Below, one piece after another: positions 16,545-26,800 of a stretch of 64,000 bases of DNA (position 1 is the stretch's first letter; each line of letters begins with the position of its first letter). The DNA lies in the NCBI GenBank assembly GCA_020721005.1, contig DYNP01000018.1:1-64000 (forward strand), read 5' to 3'. Under the pieces are notes generated by a model, which did no database searches, was not told where the DNA came from, and saw nothing but the letters and a program-made list of their open reading frames with translations. This DNA comes from Thiomargarita sp. (lineage in GTDB: Bacteria; Pseudomonadota; Gammaproteobacteria; Beggiatoales; Beggiatoaceae). The position numbers and the translations under genes are program-made.

Positions 16545-17822
16545 ATGATACATCATGATGAACACAGCGCCCGTTTTGTCAGCCGACTGACCCGCAATAC
16601 CCTCGCCCTGGTCCTTGCAGGCGGACGAGGTTCTCGACTTAAAAACCTCACAGATTGGCGAGCTAAACCTGCCGTCCCTTTTGGCGGTAAATTTCGCATC
16701 ATTGATTTTCCCCTATCCAACTGTATCAACTCTGGAATTCGACAAATAGGGGTATTAACCCAATACAAATCTCACTCCCTCATTCGACATTTGCAAAAAG
16801 GCTGGAGTTTCCTGCGCGGGGAATTTGGAGAATTTGTCGAAATTTTTCCAGCAGCTCAACAACGCGTTGATGAATCTTGGTATGAAGGCACAGCCGATGC
16901 AGTTTGTCAAAATCTCAACATTATTCGCAGTCATAAACCTGACTACGTTCTCATTTTGGCCGGCGATCATATCTACAAAATGGACTATGGACAAATGCTC
17001 GCCCATCATGTTGAGAAAGGAGCTGATATGACTGTAGGTTGTTTGGAAGTGCCGTTGGAAATGGCCAAAAGTTTTGGCGTCATGAGTATCAATGAGCAAG
17101 GTCAAGTCACCCGTTTTGCCGAAAAACCCAACCAACCGGAACCCACTCCCAACGATCCCAATTTGGCCCTGGCTTCTATGGGCATCTATGTTTTTGGAGC
17201 GGAGTTCCTGTATGACCAACTTGCCCAAGATGCTCAACTTAAGGAATCCAGTCATGATTTTGGTAAAGACATCATTCCTTCCATGATCCAAAAGCATAAG
17301 GTTTTTACTTATCGTTTTCAAGATGTGCAAAAAGGTGAGCAAGCTTATTGGCGTGATGTGGGAACCGTTGACGCCTTTTGGGAAGCCAACCTTGATTTGG
17401 TCTCAGTGAGCCCAGAATTGAACCTGTATGACCAAAATTGGCCCATCTGGACTTATCAAGAACAATTGCCTCCCGCCAAATTTGTCTTCAATGACGAGGA
17501 TAGACGGGGTATGGCTGTAGACGCCATGGTTTCTGGAGGCTGTCTGATCTCCGGAGCTAAAGTAATTAAATCCTTACTCTTCTCCAATGTGAAACTCAAC
17601 TCCTACAGTCTTGTTGAAGAAAGTGTGATCCTGCCGAATGTCGAAGTGGGTCGCCACTGTCAAATTCGCAAAGCAGTCATTGACAAAGGATGCATACTGC
17701 CACAAAATACCCAAGTTGGCTATGATTTGGAAGAAGACACTCGACGTTTTCATGTCTCCGATCAAGGCATAGTGTTGATCACTCCAGACATGTTGGGCCA
17801 ACCCTTTCACCAAGCTTTCTAA
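16545..17822 (+). CDS. glgC: Glucose-1-phosphate adenylyltransferase GlgC
   Basis: Makes ADP-glucose from glucose 1-phosphate and ATP, the committed step of bacterial glycogen synthesis. 425 residues: N-terminal nucleotidyltransferase with [20 protein letters not shown] and [18 protein letters not shown], the substrate-site region [12 protein letters not shown], and a C-terminal left-handed beta-helix ([18 protein letters not shown]). Start ATG 16545 follows GAGGAAAT; the longer frame from 16482 would translate the 7-bp tandem repeat and is unlikely. malQ starts 29 bases downstream, so the two form an operon. Confidence 0.95.
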   Translation: MIHHDEHSARFVSRLTRNTLALVLAGGRGSRLKNLTDWRAKPAVPFGGKFRIIDFPLSNCINSGIRQIGVLTQYKSHSLIRHLQKGWSFLRGEFGEFVEIFPAAQQRVDESWYEGTADAVCQNLNIIRSHKPDYVLILAGDHIYKMDYGQMLAHHVEKGADMTVGCLEVPLEMAKSFGVMSINEQGQVTRFAEKPNQPEPTPNDPNLALASMGIYVFGAEFLYDQLAQDAQLKESSHDFGKDIIPSMIQKHKVFTYRFQDVQKGEQAYWRDVGTVDAFWEANLDLVSVSPELNLYDQNWPIWTYQEQLPPAKFVFNDEDRRGMAVDAMVSGGCLISGAKVIKSLLFSNVKLNSYSLVEESVILPNVEVGRHCQIRKAVIDKGCILPQNTQVGYDLEEDTRRFHVSDQGIVLITPDMLGQPFHQAF

Positions 17823-17851
17823 TACCAATGAGAATAAGTAAATAGTTGCCT

Positions 17852-19336
17852 ATGAACCACCACCAAGAATTTTTTAAACGTCGTCGTGCCGGTATTTTAC
17901 TCCACCCCACTTCCCTTCCCAATACACCTGGAAATGGCGATCTTGGAGAACATGCCTATCGCTTCCTTGATTTTTTAGCCGATACTGGGATCACAGTTTG
18001 GCAAATGCTCCCTTTAGGTCCTCCTCATGGGGATCTTTCTCCCTACCAAACCCAATCCATTCACGCTGCCAATCCCCTGCTCATCAGTTTGGAACGACTC
18101 GTTGGCCAAAAATGGTTATCTATAGACTCTTCTCCCCCCACCCAATTTGAGGAAGCAACCGCCTATCGTTACCAACGCCTGAAAGAAGCTCGCTTGGGCT
18201 TTGCCCAACAAGCCACCAGTGCTGAACGCGATGCCTACACCGATTTTCTGGCTAAACAAGCTACGTGGATAGAAGACTATGCCCTGTATCGGGCTTTGAA
18301 ACAGGAAAGTCAAGGCGCCCCATGGTGGCAATGGGACCGGGGTCTTCGGGACCGAGACGCTCAAGCGCTGGCTAAAGCCAAATTACGCCTGGCTGCCACC
18401 ATTGAACAAAACCGGTTTGAGCAATTTATATTTTATCTACAATGGCAGGACCTGAAACACTATGCCCACGTTTTAGGTATTTACTTATTTGGAGATATTC
18501 CCATCTTCGTTGCTGAGGATAGTGTTGAAGTGTGGGCTGGTCGCGAAAACTTTCTCTTAGACCACCAGGGCCGGCCCACTGTAGTCGCTGGGGTGCCTCC
18601 CGATTATTTTTCTGCCACCGGACAACGCTGGGGCAATCCCCATTATAATTGGGAACATCTCCAAGCCACGGGTTTCCGTTGGTGGAAAGAACGATTGCAC
18701 AGTGCTCAACAATACTTTGATTTGATACGCATTGACCATTTTCGAGGATTTGAAGCGTGCTGGCAAATCCCCAATCACTGCCCAACGGCTATGGAAGGCA
18801 AATGGGTTAAAGTCCCTGGAGAAGCCCTGTTTCAGGAACTTCAAAAAACGGTCACCCTTCCTTTGGTCGCTGAAGACTTGGGAATTATCACTGATGAGGT
18901 GATCAGGTTGCGAGATAAATTCGGACTGCCGGGCATGAGAATATTACAATTTGCTTTTGACAGCAATGCCGAAAATCCTTATTTGCCCCACAATCATACT
19001 CAGAATAGTGTAATTTATACCGGCACTCACGATAATAATACCACTTTAGGCTGGTTTCAAGCCCTGCCTGTTCCCGTTCAACAATATGTTTGTGAATATT
19101 TACACTGTCCCCCTTATGAAATGCCCTGGCCCTTGATCGAGGCAGCCTTTGCCTCCTGCGGAATTTTAACCGTCATTCCCATGCAAGATATTTTGTCGGC
19201 AGACGCAAGTCAACGCATGAACACCCCCAGTACTTGTAATGACAGTAATTGGCGTTGGCGATTCAGATGGGAACAGTTGCCTGCAGGCGTGAATGACAAA
19301 TTGAGGCACTTGGCTAAATTCTACGGTCGAGCTTAG
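17852..19336 (+). CDS. malQ: 4-alpha-glucanotransferase (amylomaltase) MalQ
   Basis: GH77 enzyme that disproportionates alpha-1,4-glucans in glycogen/maltodextrin turnover. 494 residues. Early RAGILLHPTSLP motif, the catalytic nucleophile D295 in RIDHFRGF, acid/base E341 in LVAEDLGII, and the third Asp in YTGTHDNNTT. It is close to the ~500-residue plant/cyanobacterial and Thermus type rather than the longer E. coli enzyme. ATG 17852 is chosen over a TTG two codons earlier. Downstream of glgC in an apparent operon. Confidence 0.94.
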   Translation: MNHHQEFFKRRRAGILLHPTSLPNTPGNGDLGEHAYRFLDFLADTGITVWQMLPLGPPHGDLSPYQTQSIHAANPLLISLERLVGQKWLSIDSSPPTQFEEATAYRYQRLKEARLGFAQQATSAERDAYTDFLAKQATWIEDYALYRALKQESQGAPWWQWDRGLRDRDAQALAKAKLRLAATIEQNRFEQFIFYLQWQDLKHYAHVLGIYLFGDIPIFVAEDSVEVWAGRENFLLDHQGRPTVVAGVPPDYFSATGQRWGNPHYNWEHLQATGFRWWKERLHSAQQYFDLIRIDHFRGFEACWQIPNHCPTAMEGKWVKVPGEALFQELQKTVTLPLVAEDLGIITDEVIRLRDKFGLPGMRILQFAFDSNAENPYLPHNHTQNSVIYTGTHDNNTTLGWFQALPVPVQQYVCEYLHCPPYEMPWPLIEAAFASCGILTVIPMQDILSADASQRMNTPSTCNDSNWRWRFRWEQLPAGVNDKLRHLAKFYGRA

Positions 19337-19389
19337 GAACTTACTTTATAGTAAACCCAACTTATAAATGGGTTAATAAGTCCGCGTAG

Positions 19390-19476
19390 GGTGGATAACT
19401 GCCTCTTTTCGCGCCGTCATCCACCGATTTAATAGGGGATGACGGCGCGAAAAGAGGCGCTTTATCGAAATCCACC
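19390..19476. repeat. Long perfect hairpin between malQ and pgi
   Basis: A perfect 22-bp stem (19401-19422 with 19437-19458; arm starts GCCTCTTTTCGCGCCGTCAT) with a 14-base loop, enclosed by outer arms GGTGGAT (19390-19396) and ATCCACC (19470-19476). It may act as a terminator-like barrier between malQ and pgi, or be a mobile palindromic element. Confidence 0.75.
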
Positions 19477-19537
19477 AAATTGACTTTTTATCTTAAATTG
19501 GAAATGCATTTTAAACTGAAACGGTAACGACACTCCC

Positions 19538-21181
19538 ATGAATACCCTTATTAGCCAATCCACAGCATGGGCTGCCTTAACACAACATCAACAACAGCTT
19601 GCCCATACCAAAATACGTGATTTATTTTCTCAAGACAAACAACGTTTTGAACGATTTTCAGTCACCGCCGCTGGACTGTTTTTAGATTATTCTAAAAACC
19701 GCTTAACCACCGAAACTTTGAATTTATTACAACAATTGGCCGAAGAAGCTAAATTGAAAGAATGGATAATTCACTTATTTCGGGGTGACAAAGTCAACAA
19801 TACTGAACAAAGGGCCGCTTTACATACTGCATTACGCAATCGAGCCAATACTCCAATTCTGGTTGATGGTCAAGATGTGATGCCCCAAATCAATCAGGTA
19901 TTTCAACGTTTACAGGTATTTACAGAGGCGGTGCGCAATCAACAATGGCGAGGTCACACGGGCAAATCTATCAACACGATTGTCAATATTGGGATTGGCG
20001 GCTCTGATCTGGGACCTGCCATGGTCATTCGTGCTTTAAAACGTTATCAATCTCCCAATTTAACCAATTACTTTGTTTCCAATGTTGACAGCACTCATTT
20101 AAGCCAAATATTGGCTCAGATCAATCCGGAAACCACGCTATTCATTGTGGCTTCTAAAACTTTCACGACTCAAGAAACTTTGTTAAATGCCCGCAGTGCT
20201 CGACGTTGGTTGATCGAGCAGTTGGGCAGTGAGCAAGCCGTTGCTCAACATTTTGTCGCAGTTAGCACTGCCACTCAAAAAGTTGTTGATTTTGGGATTG
20301 ATCCTGCCAATATGTTTGAGTTTTGGGACTGGGTAGGCGGTCGATATTCGCTATGGTCAGCTATCGGCTTGCCCATCATGTTGGCCATTGGTAAGGAGCA
20401 TTTTGAGGAATTGTTGTCCGGAGCTTATGAACTCGATCAACACTTTCAAACTGCTTCTTTCAGTCACAATTTACCGGTGTTGTTGGGACTCATCGAAATT
20501 TGGTATGTGAATTTCTTCAATGCCAGCACTCAAGCCATCTTACCTTATGATTTTAGCCTGGAATTATTTCCAGCCTATTTGCAACAACTCTGTATGGAAA
20601 GTTTGGGCAAACGAGTCACTCGAGAAGGTCAACCGGTCGATTATGCCACCGGACCTATTGTTTGGGGCGCCCCTGGGAACAATGGTCAACATGCATTTTA
20701 TCAATTGTTACACCAAGGCAGCCATTTAGTTCCTGCCGACATTCTCATTGCTTTGCACAGCCAGTATCCTCTTTCAGGTCACCAAGAAGCGGTCTTATCC
20801 AACGCTTTGGCCCAAGCTCACACTCTGATGCAAGGAAGAAATGCGGTGGAAACTGAATCGGTACTGCGAGACCTGGGCGGCCAGGGAGAAAGTCTCAAAC
20901 AATCCGTGGCGCATCGAACTTTTCCCGGCAATCAACCCTCCAATATTATTTTATATTCCACATTGTCTCCCAAAACTCTTGGCGCCCTGATTGCCCTATA
21001 CGAACACAAAGTATTTGTAGAAAGTGTATGCTGGGGGCTCAATCCCTTTGATCAATGGGGGGTAGAATTGGGCAAGCAGGTCGCCAATTCCCTATTGCCG
21101 GTATTGAGCGGGGAAAATAGAGACATTGCCCATGACCCTTCCACCGATGGTCTCATTCGTTACATTCAACAACATCGTTAA
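19538..21181 (+). CDS. pgi: Glucose-6-phosphate isomerase
   Basis: Interconverts glucose 6-phosphate and fructose 6-phosphate in the cytoplasm. 547 residues, the standard length of the bacterial/eukaryotic PGI family. Diagnostic segments: NIGIGGSDLGPAMV, the signature DWVGGRYSLWSAIGLP, and GVELGKQVA near the C-terminus, with the catalytic Glu/His region in GAPGNNGQHAFYQLLHQG. It extends the glgC-malQ carbohydrate group but is separated from malQ by a long hairpin and so is likely transcribed on its own. Confidence 0.96.
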   Translation: MNTLISQSTAWAALTQHQQQLAHTKIRDLFSQDKQRFERFSVTAAGLFLDYSKNRLTTETLNLLQQLAEEAKLKEWIIHLFRGDKVNNTEQRAALHTALRNRANTPILVDGQDVMPQINQVFQRLQVFTEAVRNQQWRGHTGKSINTIVNIGIGGSDLGPAMVIRALKRYQSPNLTNYFVSNVDSTHLSQILAQINPETTLFIVASKTFTTQETLLNARSARRWLIEQLGSEQAVAQHFVAVSTATQKVVDFGIDPANMFEFWDWVGGRYSLWSAIGLPIMLAIGKEHFEELLSGAYELDQHFQTASFSHNLPVLLGLIEIWYVNFFNASTQAILPYDFSLELFPAYLQQLCMESLGKRVTREGQPVDYATGPIVWGAPGNNGQHAFYQLLHQGSHLVPADILIALHSQYPLSGHQEAVLSNALAQAHTLMQGRNAVETESVLRDLGGQGESLKQSVAHRTFPGNQPSNIILYSTLSPKTLGALIALYEHKVFVESVCWGLNPFDQWGVELGKQVANSLLPVLSGENRDIAHDPSTDGLIRYIQQHR

Positions 21182-21202
21182 CCCCAAACATTAAGAGCAC
21201 AG

Positions 21203-21350
21203 GTAGGATGGGCTGACTTCAGAAATCCCATTAATTTCTAGGGGCGAATCTTGTGTTCGCCCTTGTGTTTGTGTTCACTCTACATGCGCTGAATATTGGC
21301 ACTGGAGGATAATGCGAATGATAGGCTTCCCGTGGGTCAGTGCATCCTAC
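21203..21350. repeat. MITE-like repeat R3 (copy 2)
   Basis: Same 148-base length as 16201-16348, with inverted ends GTAGGATGGGCTGAC and a diverged right end GGGTCAGTGCATCCTAC. Lies just downstream of pgi. Confidence 0.8.
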
Positions 21351-21397
21351 AAAGACTTGTTCATTAATTTACTAATTCTGATATTGGAATTTATTTT

Positions 21398-21868
21398 ATG
21401 TCTACCATTACTGATGAAGCCAGTTTTAAAACTGCCTTACATACTTTATCTCTACAACAACAGCGCCTACTGGCCTCCCTTTTTATACAGGAAGCTGTTT
21501 CCAGATTGTGTCAAGATCATCGAGTCCTAAATAGCCTACATACTTTGCAAACCCCTGCAGTTAATGATGAGATGATCAGCAGTGCCTATAAAGCCGTTAA
21601 AAGTGCCGGTGTAGATTCATTTACCCGATGTGGCAATGAAACAGATTGGTTGGGCCAAGCTGCCCATTTTATTGCCTTGGCTTGTGCAGCGGGACTGACC
21701 CCGAATGATCAGGTTAAATCTTCAGACAATCTTGCTTGGAATGCTGCCATGTATGCCAGAATGGCGAAAACTTTTGAGACTATTGCCGCTGAAGGAAATT
21801 CAGATTCGAATGAACCTCAACGTCAATACAAAATTTTGGAAGACTTTATCAATTCTCCTAAATTGTAA
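21398..21868 (+). CDS. Conserved-looking hypothetical protein, 156 aa
   Basis: A soluble, mostly helical protein (MSTITDEASFKTALHTLSLQ...), with no signal peptide or membrane segment. The middle contains FTRCGNETDWLGQAAHFIAL and the later part LAWNAAMYARMAKTFETIAA, an Ala/Met-rich helix. Two Cys and several His are scattered without a metal motif. I do not recognise the family. It has normal codon use, a plausible ATG start, and sits alone between a repeat R3 and a repeat R1 cluster. Confidence 0.6.
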   Translation: MSTITDEASFKTALHTLSLQQQRLLASLFIQEAVSRLCQDHRVLNSLHTLQTPAVNDEMISSAYKAVKSAGVDSFTRCGNETDWLGQAAHFIALACAAGLTPNDQVKSSDNLAWNAAMYARMAKTFETIAAEGNSDSNEPQRQYKILEDFINSPKL

Positions 21869-21876
21869 TTAACAGT

Positions 21877-22307
21877 GTCTAGTCGGAGTGGAGACTTTAG
21901 CTGGACTGTCTAGTCGGAGTGGAGGCTTTAGCCGGAATGTCTAGTTGGAGTGGAGGCTTTAGCCGGTCAGCCGTAGGCCTCACCCCACACTGACAAATTG
22001 CAAGGCGCCTACCGCCGGCCGGCTGAAGCCTCCACTCCAAAAGCCTCTAGTCCAAAAGCTTCCACTCCTAAAATCTCCACTCCAACGTACTTTAACTGAT
22101 TGGAGTGGAGGCTTTAGCCGGTCAGCCGTAGGCCTCACCCCACACTGACAAATTGCAAAGCACCTACCGCCGGCCGGCTGAAGCCTCCACTCCAAAAGCC
22201 TCCAGTCCAAAAGCTTCCACTCCACCATACTTTAACCTATTAGCAGATAATGGTAGGGTGGGCAACTCTCATCTTTTCTTTATCCCATTCTTTTGCAAGA
22301 GGTCTAA
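21877..22307. repeat. Composite palindromic repeat R1 (copy B, internally duplicated)
   Basis: Two solo arms (from 21883 and 21909), then a full inner palindrome whose arms lie at 21944-21965 and 22018-22039, then a second nearly identical palindrome 157 bases on (22101-22122 and 22175-22196). The right end is the outer terminus TTTTGCAAGAGGTCTA (22292-22307). It occupies almost all of the gap between 21868 and the DamX-like gene. Confidence 0.85.
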
Positions 22308-22352
22308 TTCTGTTTTTGTCACTTTCCATTGCTCCCCTTTACTCCCTTATCT

Positions 22353-23780
22353 ATGGCTATACTTAAACGACAATCCCAACATTCTGATCCCTTCAGTGTC
22401 TCCTTACGTCGGTACTTCTACACTCCAGAACTCAAACAACGTCTTAATTTGATTATTCACCTCCTGCAAAACAGTGAACAGTTACTGCTCGTACTGGCAG
22501 AAGCTGGGTTGGGCAAATCTGCTTTCCTTTCCCAACTCAAAAAATCCATCTTAGCTCAATATTCCAATTGGTGGGTTTATACTTTACATGCCCATCCTGC
22601 TTTGTCCCCGGAAGTGCTGTATTCTACTTTATTGACTGCCTTTCATGGGCAACCGGCCAATAAACCGCTGTCCATTCTGCAACAAGCCGTGCGCAATCAC
22701 ATCGCCTCCACTCGTTACAGTGGACAATTGCCCATTTTATTGGTCGATGATGCCCATCGTTTGCCTTTAGCGACCTTAGGAGTTATCGCTGACCTTTGTA
22801 TGCAAGGGGGTGCTCAATCCAAACTGCGAGTTATCCTCTTTGCTCAGCCCCAGATCACCAGTTTATTGGCCACTCCTGACTTTCAGTCCCTACAGAATTC
22901 TCTCATTCACACCCTAGACATTCCTGCCCTTACTCAACTGCAAACTCGAGATTATCTCCAATTTCGTCTGGAAAATACTCATTACCATTCCCTACAATAT
23001 TTATTCAAGAGTGATCAACTCAAAAAGATCTACGCGGAATCTGGAGGAGTGCCGGCTGATATCCATGCCCAAGCTCAAGTTATATTACAATACTACTCAA
23101 AACAAACTCAGTTCTCAACTTTAGACTCTCCTACTCTTAGAGGTTGGCTCCTCTGGATTATTCCTCTCTTGATCCTGCTTTGTGCCCTAATCCTTATTCT
23201 CTATCAAAATCATTCCCCCTTCCTTTTTGGTCAACAATACTCCGAAGCCAGTCCTCCCCCTCTCACATTGAAGCAAGGAGGGGGTGAGCGTTCCCCTCCT
23301 CTGTCTTTACAAGGAAACGCAGAAACTGCCTCTTCTCCCGCTGATTCCTCACAAAAAATAAAAGGAGACAAAACGTCCCCCCTTCTTTCCCCACAAGTAG
23401 AAGCTGGAGCACGTCCTGTCCCCTCTTCGCAAATAGGACTGGAAACTCAACCTCCCACTCAGTTATTGTCTGCGGACTTGGAATTCAAAGACGCCAATTG
23501 GTTACGACAACAGCCTCCTCACCACTATACTCTCCAACTCTTGGGTGCTTACCAGTTGTCGACACTTCGCCAATTTGTCCAACGCCATACCCTTCCTCTC
23601 CAAGACTTGGTTGTCTTCAAAACTTCTTTTCAACATAAAGACTGGTATATTTTAATTTTGGGTATTTATCCAAGTTACGCAGCTGCCCAAAATGCTCAAC
23701 AACAACTCTCCCCCTCGGTCCGCCAACATACCCAGCCTTGGATACGTAAATTGGAGAATATACACATCACTCAACAATAA
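22353..23780 (+). CDS. DamX-like AAA ATPase with transmembrane segment and SPOR domain
   Basis: 475 residues. N-terminal ExeA/AAA-type ATPase (Walker A AEAGLGKS about 49-56; Walker B PILLVDDAHRL), a single transmembrane helix (about 264-287, WLLWIIPLLILLCALILILY), a low-complexity Pro/Ser/Gly linker (about 295-375), and a C-terminal SPOR domain (about 388-470) that binds denuded septal peptidoglycan. This is the architecture of gammaproteobacterial DamX-type cell-division proteins; in Pseudomonas the equivalent gene lies between aroB and gltB, and here it is also directly upstream of gltB. The linker DNA carries an R6-like motif. ATG 22353 is chosen over a TTG eight codons earlier. Confidence 0.88.
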   Translation: MAILKRQSQHSDPFSVSLRRYFYTPELKQRLNLIIHLLQNSEQLLLVLAEAGLGKSAFLSQLKKSILAQYSNWWVYTLHAHPALSPEVLYSTLLTAFHGQPANKPLSILQQAVRNHIASTRYSGQLPILLVDDAHRLPLATLGVIADLCMQGGAQSKLRVILFAQPQITSLLATPDFQSLQNSLIHTLDIPALTQLQTRDYLQFRLENTHYHSLQYLFKSDQLKKIYAESGGVPADIHAQAQVILQYYSKQTQFSTLDSPTLRGWLLWIIPLLILLCALILILYQNHSPFLFGQQYSEASPPPLTLKQGGGERSPPLSLQGNAETASSPADSSQKIKGDKTSPLLSPQVEAGARPVPSSQIGLETQPPTQLLSADLEFKDANWLRQQPPHHYTLQLLGAYQLSTLRQFVQRHTLPLQDLVVFKTSFQHKDWYILILGIYPSYAAAQNAQQQLSPSVRQHTQPWIRKLENIHITQQ

Positions 23781-23869
23781 TACTATAATAATGAATCAAT
23801 CGATCCCCCTCCCCCTGAATATCCCACGGGGGATTCTTAACCCTGTTACCTCTAAAAGGAGGAAATACA

Positions 23870-26800
23870 ATGATCCACGGTGCACCCCCTCAACAAGGTC
23901 TTTATGACCCTCATCATGAAAAAGATTCTTGTGGAGTCGGATTTATCGTCCATATCAAAGGTCAAAAAAACCATTCTCTGATTGTAGATGCGCTGGAAAT
24001 CCTTAAGAATCTATCCCATCGGGGTGCTGTGGGAGCTGATCCACTCGCTGGAGACGGTGCTGGCATCCTCATTCAAATTCCTGATTTATTCTTACGGGAA
24101 CAATGCCCACATTTCACCCTCCCCTCTTTAGGTTATTACGGGGTTGGCATGGCCTTTTTGCCTACTCACGACTCAGATCGCAATTACTGTCAGCAAGCCA
24201 TTGTTAACCTCACTCAACAAGAAGGACAAACCTTTCTCGGTTGGCGAGACGTGCCCACTGACAATCAAGGGCTAGGCGCTGGAGTTAAACAAGTTCAACC
24301 CGTTATTAAACAATTTTTTATTCAACGTTCCCCAGACTGTCTTGATCAAGACCATTTTGAACGTAAACTGTTTGTCATTCGCAAGCGTTTGGAACACCAA
24401 CTCAACGACGCCAATCCCCAATTTTATATTCCCTCACTTTCAAGTCGTACTCTGGTATATAAAGGGATGTTACTTGCCGATCAAGTGGATCGGTTTTTTC
24501 CAGATCTCCAGCATCCCCAAATGACGACAGCGCTCGCCTTGGTGCATCAGCGTTTTTCGACCAATACATTTCCCACCTGGCAGCTCGCCCATCCTTTCCG
24601 CATGATTGCTCACAATGGAGAAATCAACACCTTACGCGGTAATGTCAACTGGATGGCAGCTCGTCGTCATTCTATGTTTTCCGAAAAGTTGGGGGCGGAT
24701 CTGGAAAAACTCTGGCCCCTGATTCGAGAAGGTCAATCTGACTCAGCCTGTTTTGATAACGCCTTGGAACTTTTGGTTGCTGGGGGTTATTCTCTCAGCC
24801 ATGCGATGATGTTGCTCATTCCCGAAGCCTGGGCCGGCAACAATTTAATGAGTGAGGAACAACGCGCTTTTTACGAATACCATGCTGCCCTACTAGAACC
24901 TTGGGACGGTCCCGCAGCCATTGCTTTCACCGACGGTCGCCAAATTGGCGCTACCCTCGATCGCAATGGTCTACGTCCTGCAAGATACCTCATCACCAGT
25001 GACGACACCCTCATCATGGCCTCAGAGATGGGAGTATTGGATATTCCCCAAGAAAAAATAATTAAAAAGTGGCGCCTCCAACCCGGTAAGATGCTCCTGA
25101 TTGACACAGAGCAAGGCTGCATTATTGAGGACCACGAACTCAAATCCCAACTCGCCCAAGTTGCTCCCTATGCAGAATGGCTGCAACAATCTCAAATTCG
25201 ACTCCACGATCTGCCCCCAGAAGTGGCCGCCATGTCTCCGAATGCGAATACGTTGCTTAACTACCAGCACGCCTTTGGCTACACTCAAGAAGACCTCAAA
25301 TTTTTCCTCATTCCCATGGCTACCACGGGCATGGATCCGGTTGGCTCGATGGGAGTGGATGCTGCTCTGGCAGTCCTCTCTCATCGCCCTCGTTTGCTGT
25401 ATGATTATTTTAAACAAAGTTTTGCCCAAGTCACCAATCCGGCGATTGATCCCATTCGTGAAGAACTGGTCATGTCCTTGGTCTCGCTGATTGGACCCCG
25501 ACCCAATCTATTCAGCACTCACAAGGAACCGTTACAGAAACGGCTGGAAGTGGAACAACCCATTCTCACCAACAGCGATTTGGAAAAGATTCGGCGCATT
25601 GAGACCCGGACCGATGGGGCTTTTCGGACGAAAACCCTGAATATAGGTTATCCTGCTCATCAGGGCGTTACTGGCTTCGCAACCGCTTTAGAATCGCTGT
25701 GTGACCAAGCGAAACAAGCCGTATTAGCCAAAAACAATATTTTGGTGTTGTCTGACAGATGTATGAATGCCGATGTCATTGCCCTGCCTGCTCTGCTTGC
25801 AACGTCGGCAGTTCACCACCACTTGATTAAAGAAGGATTGCGCACCGAAGTCGGATTGGTCATAGAAACCGGTGAAGCTCGTGAAGTACAACATTTCTGC
25901 TTGCTGGCTGCTTACGGGGCAGAAGCCATCAATCCCTACTTGGCGCTGGACACTCTGTCAGCAATTCGAGACCAAATACCAGAGGCCAAATCCCACACCG
26001 AAGAAAAATTGCACACCAATTACATCAAAGCGGTGAGCAAAGGCATTCTCAAAGTCATGTCCAAAATGGGAATTTCTACTTACCAATCCTATTGCGGCGC
26101 CCAAATTTTTGACAGCATCGGCTTGGCCACCGAACTCCTCAATCGCTATTTCAAAGGTACTAAATCGAGTATAGAAGGCATCAGTTTAGGAGAAATTGCG
26201 CGGGAAACTGTGGAACGACATCAACAAGCCTTCAAAGAAACCTTAGTGGTCCCGTTGCTCCCTGCTGGAGGAGAATTTGCCTATCGGATCCATGGAGAAA
26301 ATCACGTCTGGACTCCACACACCATCAGCCGACTCCAACGGGCTTGTTACACCAATAACCGTTCCACTTACAAAGAGTTTGCACAAGTCATTAACCAACA
26401 ACAACAAGACTTATTGACCTTGCGCGGACTGTTTGAGTTCCAATATGCAGGGCATCCCATTCCCTTGGAAGAAGTGGAACCCGTAGAAGCCATTGTCAAA
26501 CGATTTGCCACCGGTGCCATGTCTTTTGGATCCATTTCCAGAGAAGCCCATACCACTTTGGCGATTACCATGAATCGCTTGGGAGGAAAATCCAACACTG
26601 GAGAAGGTGGCGAAGAATCCGCACGTTATCAACCTTTGCCCAATGGAGATTCTTTACGGTCTGCAATCAAACAAGTGGCCTCAGGTCGTTTTGGAGTGAC
26701 TACGGAATATCTGGTCAATGCGGACGACATTCAAATCAAAATCGCCCAAGGTGCCAAACCTGGAGAAGGGGGGCAATTGCCCGGGCACAAGGTGGATCAG

